Part shown: positions 39,448 through 50,030 of the stretch, one piece after another
Layout of the letters: each line of letters starts with the position of its first letter
How positions within the stretch are numbered: the stretch's first letter is position 1
From: Rhodobacter calidifons
GTDB taxonomy: Bacteria > Pseudomonadota > Alphaproteobacteria > Rhodobacterales > Rhodobacteraceae
NCBI RefSeq assembly: GCF_011174775.1
Contig: NZ_JAANHS010000004.1
Location: forward strand, 62,001-126,000
Length of the DNA stretch: 64,000 nucleotides
Direction: 5' to 3'
Made by a program: the position numbers and the translations under genes
Notes under the pieces: model-generated
What the model was told of the DNA's origin: nothing
Seen by the model: the letters and a program-made list of their open reading frames with translations, nothing else
Databases searched by the model: none

Positions 39448-40032
39448 ATGCTGAAACGGATCATTCTGGCGCTGGGGGTGGCAATGGCGACGGGCGCAGG
39501 GGCCGAGACGATGCACAAGGGCTACGAGATGCCGCCCTACACGGTGGACTGGCAGGACGGCACGCGAGAGATTCGCAGCTATGGCCCCCACCTTCTGGCC
39601 GAGGTGAAGGTCTCGGGCAGCCGGTCGGGGGCGATCCAGAAGGGGTTCCGTGTGCTGGCGGGCTATATCTTCGGGGGCAATGCCTCGGGCGAGAAGATCG
39701 CGATGACCGTGCCCGTGGCCCAGACGCCGGAGCCCGGGGGCGAGACCTGGATCGTCAGCTTCATGATGCCCGCCCGTTACACGACCGACACCCTGCCCGC
39801 CCCGCGCAGCGAGGCGATCCGCTTCGTCAAGGCCGGGCCGTCGCGGCAGCTGGTGGAGCGGTTCTCGGGTATCCCCGGCACCGACACCCTCGCCGACCGG
39901 GCCGAGGCGCTGCGGGCCTGGGCCAAACAGCAGGGCTACGAAATCCTCGCCGGGCCGCATTACTATTTCTACGACGCGCCGATGACCCTGCCGTGGAAGC
40001 GGCGGAACGAGGTGGCCTTCACGATCCGCTGA
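39448..40032 (+). CDS. SOUL haem-binding family protein
   Basis: A 194-residue protein with a signal peptide ([19 protein letters not shown]) and a SOUL/HBP domain. Family features are [38 protein letters not shown] and the end [20 protein letters not shown] with [13 protein letters not shown]. The eukaryotic prototypes bind haem or tetrapyrroles; bacterial members are exported and uncharacterised. ATG 39448 gives the signal peptide directly. It is divergent from the leu operon and probably monocistronic. Confidence 0.85.
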   Translation: MLKRIILALGVAMATGAGAETMHKGYEMPPYTVDWQDGTREIRSYGPHLLAEVKVSGSRSGAIQKGFRVLAGYIFGGNASGEKIAMTVPVAQTPEPGGETWIVSFMMPARYTTDTLPAPRSEAIRFVKAGPSRQLVERFSGIPGTDTLADRAEALRAWAKQQGYEILAGPHYYFYDAPMTLPWKRRNEVAFTIR

Positions 40033-40118
40033 CCCGGCGACGCCCGGGCCTGCCTGCCGGGCCGGGGCGCGAAACCGCCCCTTTCGCCTGAGCGGGCAGA
40101 GTGATAGCCAGCAGCGAC

Positions 40119-41087
40119 ATGAGCGCCCCCCTTTCCGCACCGCAGCCCATCGACGCCGCCCTCGCAAACGAGGCTGCGACGCGGGGCGCAGTGACCCACA
40201 AGGCGGTGCAGAACACCCGCCTTGGCATCTGGCTGATGATCGCCACCACGCTGGTCTTTGCCGCGCAGGACGGCATCTCGCGGCATCTGGGGTCGGCCTA
40301 TCCGGTGACCATGGTGGTCATGGTCCGCTTCTGGTTCTTCGCGCTGTTCGTCATGGCGCTGGCCGCGCGATCCGAGGGCGGGCTGCGCGCCGCCGCCCGG
40401 TCGCATTTCCCATGGGTGCAGTTGGCCCGAGGTCTGATCCTGGTCGCCGAGATTGCAGTGATGGTCCTGGCCTTCGTCAAGCTGGGCCTGATCGAGGCCC
40501 ATGCCGTCTTTGCCTGTTATCCGCTGCTGGTCGCGGCGCTGTCGGGGCCGATCCTGGGCGAAAAGGTCGGCTGGCGGCGCTGGACGGCGATCCTGGTGGG
40601 GGCGCTGGGGGTGCTCATCATCCTGCAACCGGGCTTCGGCGTCTTTTCTCCCTGGTCGCTGGTGGCGCTGCTGGCGGCGGCCATGTTCGCCGTCTATGGC
40701 CTTCTCACCCGCTATGTCGCGCGGAAGGACAGCGCAAGCGTCAGCTTCTTCTGGACGGGCGTCGTGGCCGCCGTCGCCGTGACACCCTTCGGCCTGATGC
40801 ACTGGACCTGGATGACGCCCGCCGACTGGGGCTGGATGGCGGTGCTGTGCTGCACGGCGGTGCTTGGGCACTGGCTGCTGATCAAGGCCTTCGCGGTGGC
40901 CGAGGCCTCGGCGATCCAGCCCTTCGCCTATCTACAACTGGTCTGGGCCAGCGCGATCGGGCTGGTCCTGTTCGGCGAGTCGCTGCGCATCAACGTGGCC
41001 ATCGGTGCCGGGATCGTGGTGGCGGCGGGGGTCTTCACCCTGTGGCGTCAGCGGCTGCGCGAGAAGGCGGCCCTGCGCGCGGCGTGA
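40119..41087 (+). CDS. EamA/DMT-superfamily transporter
   Basis: A ~322-residue inner-membrane protein with about ten hydrophobic segments in two EamA repeats. The first repeat starts [22 protein letters not shown] and ends with [21 protein letters not shown] and [10 protein letters not shown]. The second contains [20 protein letters not shown] and LFGESLRIN, both typical EamA closing motifs. Such proteins export amino acids or other metabolites; the substrate is unknown. ATG 40119 is used; a GTG at 40101 would add six residues. Neither has a strong Shine-Dalgarno. Confidence 0.87.
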   Translation: MSAPLSAPQPIDAALANEAATRGAVTHKAVQNTRLGIWLMIATTLVFAAQDGISRHLGSAYPVTMVVMVRFWFFALFVMALAARSEGGLRAAARSHFPWVQLARGLILVAEIAVMVLAFVKLGLIEAHAVFACYPLLVAALSGPILGEKVGWRRWTAILVGALGVLIILQPGFGVFSPWSLVALLAAAMFAVYGLLTRYVARKDSASVSFFWTGVVAAVAVTPFGLMHWTWMTPADWGWMAVLCCTAVLGHWLLIKAFAVAEASAIQPFAYLQLVWASAIGLVLFGESLRINVAIGAGIVVAAGVFTLWRQRLREKAALRAA

Positions 41088-41145
41088 CGGTTGCCGTGCC
41101 CCGGCTGCCCGCGTAAAAGCCTTGCAAGACAGAAGGAGACCGCCG

Positions 41146-42663
41146 ATGCCCGCCCCGAAACCCGTCGTCCTGTGCATCCTTGACGGCTGGGGCATCGGCC
41201 CGAACCCCGAGACCAGCGCCCCCGCCCAGGCGCATGTGCCGACCTTCAACCACCTCTGGGCCACCTGTCCTCATGCCACGCTGACCACCTTCGGCCCCGA
41301 TGTCGGCCTGCCCTCCGGGCAGATGGGCAACTCCGAAGTCGGCCATACCAACATCGGCGCGGGGCGCGTCGTGGCGATGGACCTGGGCGCGATTGATCTG
41401 GCTGTCGAGGACGGCAGTTTCGCCAGGAACCCGGCGATCCTGGACTTTGCCACCAGGGTGAAGGCGGCCGGAGGCGTGGCGCATCTGATGGGCGTCATCT
41501 CGGACGGCGGGGTGCATGGCCATGTGAATCATGTCCTTGCCGCCTGCCGGGCGCTTGTCGCGCAGGGGGTGCCGGTGGCGCTTCATGCCGTCACCGATGG
41601 GCGCGACGTGGCGCCGTCCTCGGCGCTGGGCTACATGGAGGCGCTGGTCAAGCGCCTTCCCTATGGCGCCAGCATCGCCACGGTCACGGGGCGCTACTGG
41701 GCGATGGACCGCGACAACCGCTGGGAGCGGGTGGCCCGCGCCTATGAGGCGATGGTGCAGGCCACGGGCGAACATGCGCCCGACCCGCTGTCCGCCGTGT
41801 CGAACAGCTATGGCAAGGGCGAGACCGACGAATTCCTCGCCCCCACCGCCATCGACGGCTACCACGGCGCGAAGGACGGCGACGGGGTCTTCTGCCTGAA
41901 CTTCCGCGCCGACCGCGCGCGCGAGATCCTGTCGGCCATCGGCGATCCCGGTTTCACGGCCTTCGACACCGGCACCCGCCCGAAATGGTCGGCGCTGCTG
42001 GGGATGGTGGAATATTCCGACCGGCACAACGCCTTCATGGCCACGGCCTTCCCCAAGCGCGTTCTGGTCAACACGCTGGGCGAATGGGTCTCGAACCACG
42101 GCCTGACCCAGTTCCGCCTGGCAGAAACCGAGAAATACCCCCATGTCACCTTCTTCCTGAACGGTGGCCGCGAACAGCCCTATCCAGGCGAGGATCGCGC
42201 CATGCCGCCCTCGCCCAAGGTCGCCACCTACGACCTGCAACCCGAGATGAGCGCCGATCAGGTCTCGGACCGGCTGGTCGAGGCGATCGACAAGGGCTAC
42301 GACCTGATCGTGGTCAACTACGCCAACCCCGACATGGTGGGCCATACCGGCAGCCTTCCGGCAGCGATCAAGGCCTGCGAGGCGGTGGACCGCGGCCTTG
42401 ACCGGGCACTGGCGGCCCTGCAAGCCAGGGGCGGGGCGATGATCGTCACGGCGGATCATGGCAACTGCGAGGTGATGGTCGATCCCGTCACCGGGGGCCC
42501 GCACACCGCGCATACGACGAACCCTGTTCCGGTGATCCTGGTCGGCGGCCCGCCGGGGGCAACGCTGCGCTCCGGGCGGCTGGCCGACCTTGCGCCCACG
42601 ATTCTGCACCTGATGGGCCTGCCCCAGCCACCCGAGATGACCGGACAATCGCTGATCGCATGA
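41146..42663 (+). CDS. gpmI: 2,3-bisphosphoglycerate-independent phosphoglycerate mutase
   Basis: A 505-residue manganese-dependent glycolytic enzyme interconverting 3- and 2-phosphoglycerate. The alkaline-phosphatase-like metal site is visible in VLCILDGWGIGP, the catalytic-serine motif QMGNSEVGHTNIGAG, NYANPDMVGHTG and IVTADHGNCE. ATG 41146 follows AAGGAG. Its last four bases overlap the start of the EnvC-like gene. It heads the run gpmI-envC-ctpA-rppH, an arrangement common in alphaproteobacteria. Confidence 0.95.
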   Translation: MPAPKPVVLCILDGWGIGPNPETSAPAQAHVPTFNHLWATCPHATLTTFGPDVGLPSGQMGNSEVGHTNIGAGRVVAMDLGAIDLAVEDGSFARNPAILDFATRVKAAGGVAHLMGVISDGGVHGHVNHVLAACRALVAQGVPVALHAVTDGRDVAPSSALGYMEALVKRLPYGASIATVTGRYWAMDRDNRWERVARAYEAMVQATGEHAPDPLSAVSNSYGKGETDEFLAPTAIDGYHGAKDGDGVFCLNFRADRAREILSAIGDPGFTAFDTGTRPKWSALLGMVEYSDRHNAFMATAFPKRVLVNTLGEWVSNHGLTQFRLAETEKYPHVTFFLNGGREQPYPGEDRAMPPSPKVATYDLQPEMSADQVSDRLVEAIDKGYDLIVVNYANPDMVGHTGSLPAAIKACEAVDRGLDRALAALQARGGAMIVTADHGNCEVMVDPVTGGPHTAHTTNPVPVILVGGPPGATLRSGRLADLAPTILHLMGLPQPPEMTGQSLIA

Positions 42664-43775
42664 TCCGCACCGCGCTTCTTGCCCTGCTTCTGGCCTTTCC
42701 TGCCCGTGCCGAGACGGTGGCAGAGCAGGCGGCGCGGGCGTCGGCGGATCTGCAACGGGCGGTCGCGGCGCTGGAAAGCGGGGTCGAGGCCCGCGACCGG
42801 GTTGCCGCACTCAGCCAGACGATCCGCGCCTACGAGGCGGGGCTTGGCGCCCTGCGCGGCGCCCTGCGCGAGGCGGCCCTGCGCGAACGCACGCTCACCC
42901 GCAATTTCGAGGCCAAGCGCGACCGGATCGGCCAGCTTCTGGGCGTCCTTGCCACGATGGAGGCGAACCCCGGGCCGCTGCTTCTGCTGCATCCCGACGG
43001 GGCGCTGGGCACGGCGCGGTCGGGGATGATCCTGGCCGACGTGACGCCTGCGCTGCAAGCCGAGGCGCTGAAGCTGAAGGCCGAACTGGCCGAACTGGCC
43101 GATCTGCGGGCCCTGCAACTGTCGGCCGGAGAGGTTCTGCAACGCGGCCTTGCCGCCGCACAGACCGCGCGCACCGCCCTGTCGCAGGCCATGTCCGACC
43201 GCACCGACCTGCCGCGCCGGTTCACCGAGGATCCCGAGGTGCTGAAAGGCCTTCTGGAAAGCGCAGACACGCTGGACGCCTTCGCTGCCGGCCTCTCGCC
43301 CGACAGCGAAAGCGACCGTTCCTTCGCCGCAGAGAAGGGACGCCTGCCCCTGCCCGTCCTCGGCAGCCTCCTGCGCCGCCCGGGCGAAGCCGATGCCGCC
43401 GGGGTCCGCCGCCCCGGCGTGACGCTGGCCACGCGCAGCCATGCGCTGGTCACCGCCCCCTGGCCCGCGACGATCCGCTTTCGCGGACCGCTGCTCGACT
43501 ACGGAAATGTGATGATCCTCGAGCCCGGGGACGGCTATCTACTGGTGCTGGCGGGGATGGAAACCCTGTATGGCGAGGTAGGAGAGGTGGTGGCCGCCGA
43601 GGCCCCCATCGGGTTGATGGGCGGCCCGGCGACCGGGACGGCGGAATTCGTGGCGCAGGGTCCAGATGGCTCTGGCGGGCGGGATACGGAAACGCTTTAT
43701 ATGGAACTCAGACAGGGCGCGGCGCCCGTGGACCCGATCCCGTGGTTCGCAGCCCTCGCCCGCACAGGAGAGTGA
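42660..43775 (+). CDS. EnvC-like murein hydrolase activator
   Basis: A 371-residue periplasmic protein: signal peptide (MIRTALLALLLAFPARA), a long coiled-coil of about 200 residues rich in Ala/Leu/Glu, and a C-terminal LytM/M23-like domain containing HALVTAPWPATIRFRGPLLDYGN and YLLVLAGMETLYGEVGEVV. The zinc-binding H-x3-D and HxH of active M23 peptidases are not recognisable, as in EnvC, which activates amidases at the division site rather than cutting. It overlaps gpmI by ATGA and precedes ctpA. Confidence 0.85.
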   Translation: MIRTALLALLLAFPARAETVAEQAARASADLQRAVAALESGVEARDRVAALSQTIRAYEAGLGALRGALREAALRERTLTRNFEAKRDRIGQLLGVLATMEANPGPLLLLHPDGALGTARSGMILADVTPALQAEALKLKAELAELADLRALQLSAGEVLQRGLAAAQTARTALSQAMSDRTDLPRRFTEDPEVLKGLLESADTLDAFAAGLSPDSESDRSFAAEKGRLPLPVLGSLLRRPGEADAAGVRRPGVTLATRSHALVTAPWPATIRFRGPLLDYGNVMILEPGDGYLLVLAGMETLYGEVGEVVAAEAPIGLMGGPATGTAEFVAQGPDGSGGRDTETLYMELRQGAAPVDPIPWFAALARTGE

Positions 43776-43780
43776 CGAGC

Positions 43781-45130
<1,350 letters not shown>

Positions 45131-45134
45131 CGCC

Positions 45135-45623
45135 ATGGCCGATGCGGAAGGCCTGCCCTACCGGCCCTGCGTGGGCGTCGTGCTGATCGACGCCCGCGGG
45201 CTGGTCTTTGCCGGCCAGCGGATCGACAGCCCCCCAGGTGCGGCCCCAGCCTGGCAGATGCCGCAGGGCGGTATCGACGACGGCGAAAAGCCGCGCGAGG
45301 CCGCCTATCGCGAACTGTGGGAGGAAACCGGCGTCACCCGCGACAAGGTGGAGTTCGTCGCCAAGACCCACGGCTGGGTGACCTACGACCTGCCGCCCGA
45401 GCTTCTGGGCAAGGTCTGGGGCGGCAAGTACCGGGGCCAGCGGCAGAAATGGTTCCTGTTCCGCTTTCTGGGCAAGGATTCCGACATCCGGATCGCGACC
45501 GAGCACCCGGAGTTCTCTGCCTGGCGCTGGATCACGGCCGACGAGCTGCTTGACAGCATCGTCCCCTTCAAGCGCGCAGTCTATGAAGAGGTCGTCCGCA
45601 GCTTCCGCGCCTATCTGGCCTGA
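45135..45623 (+). CDS. rppH: RNA pyrophosphohydrolase
   Basis: A 162-residue Nudix enzyme that removes pyrophosphate from the 5' end of mRNA, starting decay. It opens with [25 protein letters not shown], then [20 protein letters not shown] and the rest of the Nudix box RELWEETG, all standard for RppH/NudH. ATG 45135 lies four bases after the ctpA stop. It ends the gpmI-envC-ctpA-rppH run; a repeat follows the stop. Confidence 0.93.
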   Translation: MADAEGLPYRPCVGVVLIDARGLVFAGQRIDSPPGAAPAWQMPQGGIDDGEKPREAAYRELWEETGVTRDKVEFVAKTHGWVTYDLPPELLGKVWGGKYRGQRQKWFLFRFLGKDSDIRIATEHPEFSAWRWITADELLDSIVPFKRAVYEEVVRSFRAYLA

Positions 45624-45637
45624 CGCCTGCCGCCGGA

Positions 45638-45707
45638 ACCTTCTCGTTCGCCTGCGTCTCCTCGTCGGGTCCGCACCCGGCGCGGAGCAACGCAGTCGCC
45701 GACGGGC
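45638..45707. repeat. Convergent-gap repeat, copy B
   Basis: The second ~70-bp element: ACCTTCTCGTTCG, then CCTGCGTCTCCTCGTCGG, a GC-rich middle with GCGCGGAGCAACGCAGT, and the right arm CCGACGGG. The arms CTCGTCGG and CCGACGGG can pair with one G-T wobble. It fills the gap between convergent rppH and the hypothetical gene at 45714. Confidence 0.72.
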
Positions 45708-45713
45708 CGCCCG

Positions 45714-46292
45714 TCAGTAGCGCGTCCGGGACCGTTCGCGCGAGGGAAGTTCTCCGGCATGGTCCAGCGCGCCGGACGGCGCGATCTTCCGCGCGGTGTC
45801 CGCAAGCCCGGCCTTGCCGGCGCTGGCCTCCGGGTCACGCGGATGCAGCGTCGCGCCGGTTTCGGCCATCGCGCTTGGTCCGGCCTCGCCCGCCTGCTTC
45901 ATCGCCAGCGCCTTGCGCGCCAGATCGGCCTGGCTTTCGGCCTTGTCGTCGCGGTGCGATCCGGCACCCTCGGCCGCCGCGCGCCGCTCCCTCTCGGCCA
46001 GGGCGCGGTCCAGCGCCGCGCCCAGAAAGTCGTGCTTCGCGCGCATCCCGGCATCGCCAGCTGCCGCCGTCGCGCCCTTCGGTTCGACCTTCGACCGGGC
46101 CTCGCGCGCCTGCCGGTCGGCCAGATCGCGCGCCCGGTTCCGCCGGTCGCGCAGGCGGTCGATCACCGATGCCAGTTCCGCGTCGGCCAGCGCCGAAAGC
46201 ACCGGAAAGCGGGTCATGTCGGCCAGACCCAGTTCGTCGGCATCCAGCGCGCGACGCTCATCTGCCAAGGCAAGGGGGCTATCCTGGGTCAT
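45714..46292 (-). CDS. Hypothetical charged helical protein
   Basis: A 192-residue protein of no family I recognise. It is rich in Ala, Arg, Glu and Asp, with no signal peptide, no membrane segment and no cysteine. Predicted helices rich in charge include ADAELASVIDRLRDRRNRAR and ALDRALAERERRAAAEG, suggesting coiled-coil character in residues ~35-130; the C-terminal third looks disordered. The frame is bounded by repeat copy B downstream and by the ATP sulfurylase gene upstream (divergent). Codon pattern supports real coding. Confidence 0.65.
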   Translation of the reverse strand: MTQDSPLALADERRALDADELGLADMTRFPVLSALADAELASVIDRLRDRRNRARDLADRQAREARSKVEPKGATAAAGDAGMRAKHDFLGAALDRALAERERRAAAEGAGSHRDDKAESQADLARKALAMKQAGEAGPSAMAETGATLHPRDPEASAGKAGLADTARKIAPSGALDHAGELPSRERSRTRY

Positions 46293-46497
46293 CTCGGTTT
46301 CCTCTCGACTGCTGATCCATCTGGCGGACCAACGCGCGAAAGGCCAGCTGGTTCCCCCGCACCGATCAGGCCGTTGCGGGCCGGACCGGAATTGCGGTCC
46401 ACCGTTCAGCCCGCGTCGCCGCCAGCGGAAAATCCGCCCGGTCTGTGCAGGACTTGCGGCATTTCCGCCTTTTCTGCCTACCAGACCGCCGCATCGC

Positions 46498-46526
46498 TTG
46501 AAACCTCTGCCCCGGTCGGGCTACGG
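46498..46526 (+). promoter_or_regulatory. Possible promoter of the sulfate-activation gene
   Basis: TTGAAA (46498-46503), a 17-bp spacer and CTACGG (46521-46526) place a start near 46533, 37 bp before the ATG. The -35 is good, the -10 weak. Confidence 0.35.
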
Positions 46527-46569
46527 ACCCGCGCGAATGGCGCGCCGCGCCGCGTGAAAGGTCGAACCC

Positions 46570-48276
46570 ATGTCGCTGATGAACCACGCCCCGATCCCGG
46601 AACTCTATGTCTCCTACGACAGCGCCCAGAAGCTGAAGGTCGAGGCCGGGCAACTGCCCTCCTGGGACCTGACCCCGCGCCAGATCTGCGACCTGGAGCT
46701 GCTGATGAACGGCGGTTTTCACCCGCTGAAGGGGTTCATGAGCGAGGCGGACTACGACAACGTGGTGCAGAACATGCGCCTTGCCGACGGCACGCTGTTC
46801 CCGATCCCGATCACGCTGGACGTGTCGGAAGCCTTTGCCGAAAAGGTCGGACCCGGCCAGGACATCGCCCTGCGGGATCAGGAGGGCGTGATCCTGGCGA
46901 TCCTGTCGATCAGCGACAAATGGATGCCGAACAAGGCAGTCGAAGCCGAAAAGGTCTTCGGCGCCGATGACCTCGCCCATCCGGCGGTGAACTACCTGCA
47001 CAATACCGCCGGCCCGGTCTACCTCGGCGGCCCGGTCATCGGCATCCAGCAGCCGGTGCATTACGACTTCAAGGCCCGCCGCGACACGCCGAACGAACTC
47101 CGCGCGCTGTTCCGCAAGCTGGGCTGGCGCAAGATCGTGGCCTTTCAGACCCGCAATCCGCTCCACCGTGCGCATCAGGAACTGACCTTCCGCGCCGCGC
47201 GCGAGGCCGAGGCGAACCTGCTGATCCACCCCGTCGTCGGCATGACCAAACCGGGCGACGTGGACCACTTCACCCGCGTGCGCTGCTATGAGGCGGTGCT
47301 GGACAAATACCCGGCCCAGACCACGGCGCTGTCGCTCCTCAACCTCGCCATGCGCATGGCCGGCCCGCGCGAGGCCGTCTGGCACGGCATCATCCGCAGG
47401 AACCACGGCTGCACCCACATGATCGTCGGCCGCGACCATGCCGGCCCGGGCAAGAACTCCCAGGGCAAGGATTTCTACGACCCCTACGCCGCGCAAGAGC
47501 TGTTCCGTGCCCACCAGGCGGAAATCGGCATCGAGATGGTCGACTTCATGCACATGGTCTATGTGCAGGAAAAGGCGCAGTACTACCCCGCGAACGAGAT
47601 CCCCGAAGGCTCCACCGTCCTTGACATCTCGGGCACCGAACTGCGCCGCCGCCTGCGCGAGGGGCTGGAGATCCCGGAATGGTTCTCCTTCCCCGAGGTG
47701 GTGGCGGAACTGCGCAAGACCAGCCCCGCGCGGTCGAAACAGGGCTTCACCGTGTTCTTCACCGGGCTTTCAGGCAGCGGCAAGTCCACCATCGCCAACG
47801 CGCTGATGGTCAAGCTGATGGAGATGGGCGGGCGTCCCGTGACGCTGCTGGACGGCGACGTGGTGCGGAAGCACCTGTCCTCGGAACTGGGGTTCTCGAA
47901 GGAACACCGTGACATCAACATCAAGCGCATCGGCTATGTGGCCAGCGAGATCACCAAGAACGGCGGCATCGCGATCTGCGCGCCCATCGCGCCCTACACT
48001 GCCACGCGGCGGGCGGTGCGCGAGATGATCGAGGCCTACGGCGCCTTCGTCGAGGTGCATGTGGCCACCAGCCTCGAGGAATGCGAACGCCGCGACCGCA
48101 AGGGGCTGTACAAGCTGGCGCGCGAAGGCAAGATCAAGGAATTCACCGGGATTTCCGACCCCTACGAGGCGCCCGAGAACCCGGAACTGCGCGTGGACAC
48201 CGAGAATGTCGATGTCGATCACTGCGCGCATCAGGTGCTGCTGAAGCTGGAACAGATGGGCCTGATCCGGGCCTGA
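46570..48276 (+). CDS. Bifunctional sulfate adenylyltransferase / adenylylsulfate kinase
   Basis: A 568-residue fusion that makes APS from sulfate and ATP, then PAPS. Residues ~1-385 are ATP sulfurylase of the Sat type: FQTRNPLHRAHQELTFRAA and the second nucleotide motif VGRDHAGPG. Residues ~395-568 are APS kinase (CysC) with P-loop FTGLSGSGKSTIANAL, GDVVRKHLSSELGFSKEHRD and KGLYKLAREGKIKEFTGI. This Sat-CysC fusion is typical of Rhodobacter-like alphaproteobacteria, in place of CysDN. A hairpin follows the stop. Confidence 0.94.
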   Translation: MSLMNHAPIPELYVSYDSAQKLKVEAGQLPSWDLTPRQICDLELLMNGGFHPLKGFMSEADYDNVVQNMRLADGTLFPIPITLDVSEAFAEKVGPGQDIALRDQEGVILAILSISDKWMPNKAVEAEKVFGADDLAHPAVNYLHNTAGPVYLGGPVIGIQQPVHYDFKARRDTPNELRALFRKLGWRKIVAFQTRNPLHRAHQELTFRAAREAEANLLIHPVVGMTKPGDVDHFTRVRCYEAVLDKYPAQTTALSLLNLAMRMAGPREAVWHGIIRRNHGCTHMIVGRDHAGPGKNSQGKDFYDPYAAQELFRAHQAEIGIEMVDFMHMVYVQEKAQYYPANEIPEGSTVLDISGTELRRRLREGLEIPEWFSFPEVVAELRKTSPARSKQGFTVFFTGLSGSGKSTIANALMVKLMEMGGRPVTLLDGDVVRKHLSSELGFSKEHRDINIKRIGYVASEITKNGGIAICAPIAPYTATRRAVREMIEAYGAFVEVHVATSLEECERRDRKGLYKLAREGKIKEFTGISDPYEAPENPELRVDTENVDVDHCAHQVLLKLEQMGLIRA

Positions 48277-48283
48277 GACCCCG

Positions 48284-48302
48284 CCCCGGCCTTGCGCCGG
48301 GG
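48284..48302. terminator. Hairpin after the sulfate-activation gene
   Basis: A 7-bp stem, CCCCGGC / GCCGGGG, with a five-base loop (CTTGC) lies eight bases after the stop, between convergent genes. It has no T-tract. Confidence 0.6.
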
Positions 48303-48370
48303 CCTCCCTTCGACACATGAGGTTCGCCCGGATCAATCCCGGGGCAAGCAGGGTCAGGCCCGGGTCGGGA

Positions 48371-48871
48371 TCATTCCGCCTTCATCATCCGGCGCAGAAG
48401 CCCGTCCCTCAGGACGAACTGGTGATACAGCGCAATGGCCGCATGCCCCAGCGCGATCAGCAACAGGGCCGTGCCGAACAGCCCATGCACATCGCCGTTG
48501 TCCATGCCCAGGAACCAGATGCTGATCCCGCCTAAGGGCACCGCGATCATCAGCAGATAGAGGATCCGGTGCCCCCAGTCCGCGGCCCGCACGGCCAGAC
48601 TGCCCGGCACGCCCGGCGCGGCAGGGGCACCGCGCCGCAGCCGGATCACCAGCCGCAGCAGCACCAGCACCAGGACGGCCATGCCGAAGGCCACATGCGG
48701 CACGAAGCCGACGGTCCCGCCCTTCTCGAGCGTCTCCATCGCCGCCTCTGCACCGTCGTGGCTGAACCAGGCGGCGACGATCAGGATGGCGACCAGCCAG
48801 TGCAGGGCGATCTGCACGCCCGAATATCCGGTGGCGGTCTTCTCGGTGACCTCCGTCTGCAAGCAAAGCAT
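48371..48871 (-). CDS. Cytochrome b561 family protein
   Basis: A 166-residue membrane protein with four hydrophobic segments. Histidines suited to haem ligation lie in VQIALHWLVAILIVAAWF, GFVPHVAFGMAVLVLVLLRL and the last helix ALLLIALGHAAIALYHQFVLRD. The pattern matches bacterial b561/YodB-YceJ proteins, which move electrons, often from ubiquinol or superoxide. ATG 48871 is used; no good Shine-Dalgarno is near it. It stands alone, convergent with the sulfate gene. Confidence 0.87.
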   Translation of the reverse strand: MLCLQTEVTEKTATGYSGVQIALHWLVAILIVAAWFSHDGAEAAMETLEKGGTVGFVPHVAFGMAVLVLVLLRLVIRLRRGAPAAPGVPGSLAVRAADWGHRILYLLMIAVPLGGISIWFLGMDNGDVHGLFGTALLLIALGHAAIALYHQFVLRDGLLRRMMKAE

Positions 48872-48935
48872 TCACGGCCCGGCTTGGCGGCTCCGTCGCG
48901 GAAGGCTGGCCAGTGCAGGCTGGCGGCCCCGGAAA

Positions 48936-49166
48936 TCAGTGCACGCTGACCGGCGTGTAGTCATGCTCGCGCGCCAGATGGAAAGCAAGCCTGCGGTCGG
49001 CGACCAGGGCCAGCTGGCGCCCGTCCGCGCCGTGAACCGACCAGATCACCTTCAGCCCGTCCATCTGCTCGCGCACCTCGTCCGGCAGGTCCGCCACCGG
49101 GATCTCGCGGACATAGACGATGCGATCCGCGCCCTGCGGCAATCCTTTGTATGGCGTATTCATCAT
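48936..49166 (-). CDS. DUF1150 family protein
   Basis: A 76-residue protein of the alphaproteobacterial DUF1150 family: GADRIVYVREIPVADLPDEV and the end LALVADRRLAFHLAREHDYT. The function is unknown. It almost always follows a small heat-shock protein gene; here its two adjacent start codons (49166, 49163) overlap the hsp20 stop, so it is translated with it and is probably heat-induced. No signal peptide or cysteine is present. Confidence 0.88.
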   Translation of the reverse strand: MMNTPYKGLPQGADRIVYVREIPVADLPDEVREQMDGLKVIWSVHGADGRQLALVADRRLAFHLAREHDYTPVSVH

Positions 49167-49600
49167 TTGCCCCCTTTCTGGCTGGCATCCTTGCGACCGA
49201 TCCGGATCGTCTGCACCACGGGTTCCGGCACATGGCGGCGCAGATCGACGTGCAGAAGCCCGTTCTCCATCGTGGCCCCGGCAACCTCGACCCCATCCGC
49301 CAGCACGAAACTGCGCTGAAAGGCCCGGGACGCGATCCCGCGATGCAGGAACACCCTTTCCCCCGCGTCATCCGCCTGGCGGCCGCGCACGACAAGCTGC
49401 CGGTCCTCGACGGTGATCGACAGGTCCTCCTCGCGGAAGCCCGCCACCGCGAGGGTGATCCGATAGGCGTTGTCGGCCACCGCCTCGATGTTGAACGGAG
49501 GATAGCCCTCGGCCCCCGATTTCGCGGTGCGTTCGACCAGCCGTTCCAGCTGCTCGAACCCCAGAAGATACGGGTGGGCCCCAAAGCTCAGTTTCGTCAT
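49163..49600 (-). CDS. Small heat-shock protein (Hsp20/IbpA type)
   Basis: A 145-residue alpha-crystallin-domain holdase that binds unfolding proteins. The short N-terminal arm contains YLLGFEQLERLVERT, the crystallin domain runs from YPPFNIEAVADNAYRITLAV to the G-x-L motif in MENGLLHVDLRR, and the C-terminal I-x-I anchor is QTIRIGRK. It is first of an operon with DUF1150. A sigma-32-type promoter lies upstream at 49668-49696. Confidence 0.93.
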   Translation of the reverse strand: MTKLSFGAHPYLLGFEQLERLVERTAKSGAEGYPPFNIEAVADNAYRITLAVAGFREEDLSITVEDRQLVVRGRQADDAGERVFLHRGIASRAFQRSFVLADGVEVAGATMENGLLHVDLRRHVPEPVVQTIRIGRKDASQKGGK

Positions 49601-49667
49601 CGGACAGTCCTTGGCATAAGCGACGGTTCGGTTTTCGCGGCCCTGTCACAGGCACCGCATGTGCTGA

Positions 49668-49696
49668 ATATGGGGCCCTGCGTTCCGCCCCGCAAG
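49668..49696 (-). promoter_or_regulatory. Sigma-32 (RpoH)-like promoter of the hsp20 operon
   Basis: On the minus strand CTTGCGG (49696-49690), a 14-bp spacer, then CCCCATAT (49675-49668). This agrees with the heat-shock consensus CTTGAAA-N14-CCCATnT. It lies about 70 bp before the hsp20 start. Confidence 0.75.
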
Positions 49697-49811
49697 CCCC
49701 GGAAAGTCCGTGAAATCCGGCAATCTCTGCACGAATTTGCGCAGAAACCTTCACGCTGGGGCCGGGCTTCCTATATTCTGTCGCAAAGGCAGGAACCGAT
49801 TCGTCACAGCC

Positions 49812-50030
49812 ATGAACGCCCCCACCGAACTCAGCCATGAAGAGATGCTGGGCATCCGTCTGGAAGTCTTGCGTCGCGAACACCGCGACCTGGACGAGGC
49901 CATTCATGCCCTGGAACAGACCGGCCGCCCCGATCAGCTGACCCTGCGCCGCCTGAAAAAGCAGAAGCTGGCGCTGAAGGACCAGATCGTGAAGATCGAG
50001 GACATGCTGATCCCCGACATCATCGCCTGA
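49812..50030 (+). CDS. YdcH/DUF465 family protein
   Basis: A 72-residue helical-hairpin protein of the YdcH (DUF465) family: LRREHRDLDEAIHALEQTGR, then LTLRRLKKQKLALKDQIVKIE. These short coiled coils are widespread in proteobacteria and have no settled function. ATG 49812 fits homologues, though no Shine-Dalgarno is close. Its last 11 bases overlap the convergent MerR-type gene. Confidence 0.87.
   Translation: MNAPTELSHEEMLGIRLEVLRREHRDLDEAIHALEQTGRPDQLTLRRLKKQKLALKDQIVKIEDMLIPDIIA

Noticed and set aside
37801..40167. A 788-codon frame extending leuC far upstream
   Set aside because: The upstream part is antisense to the SOUL and EamA genes and has no LeuC similarity. ATG 39219 matches the family start.
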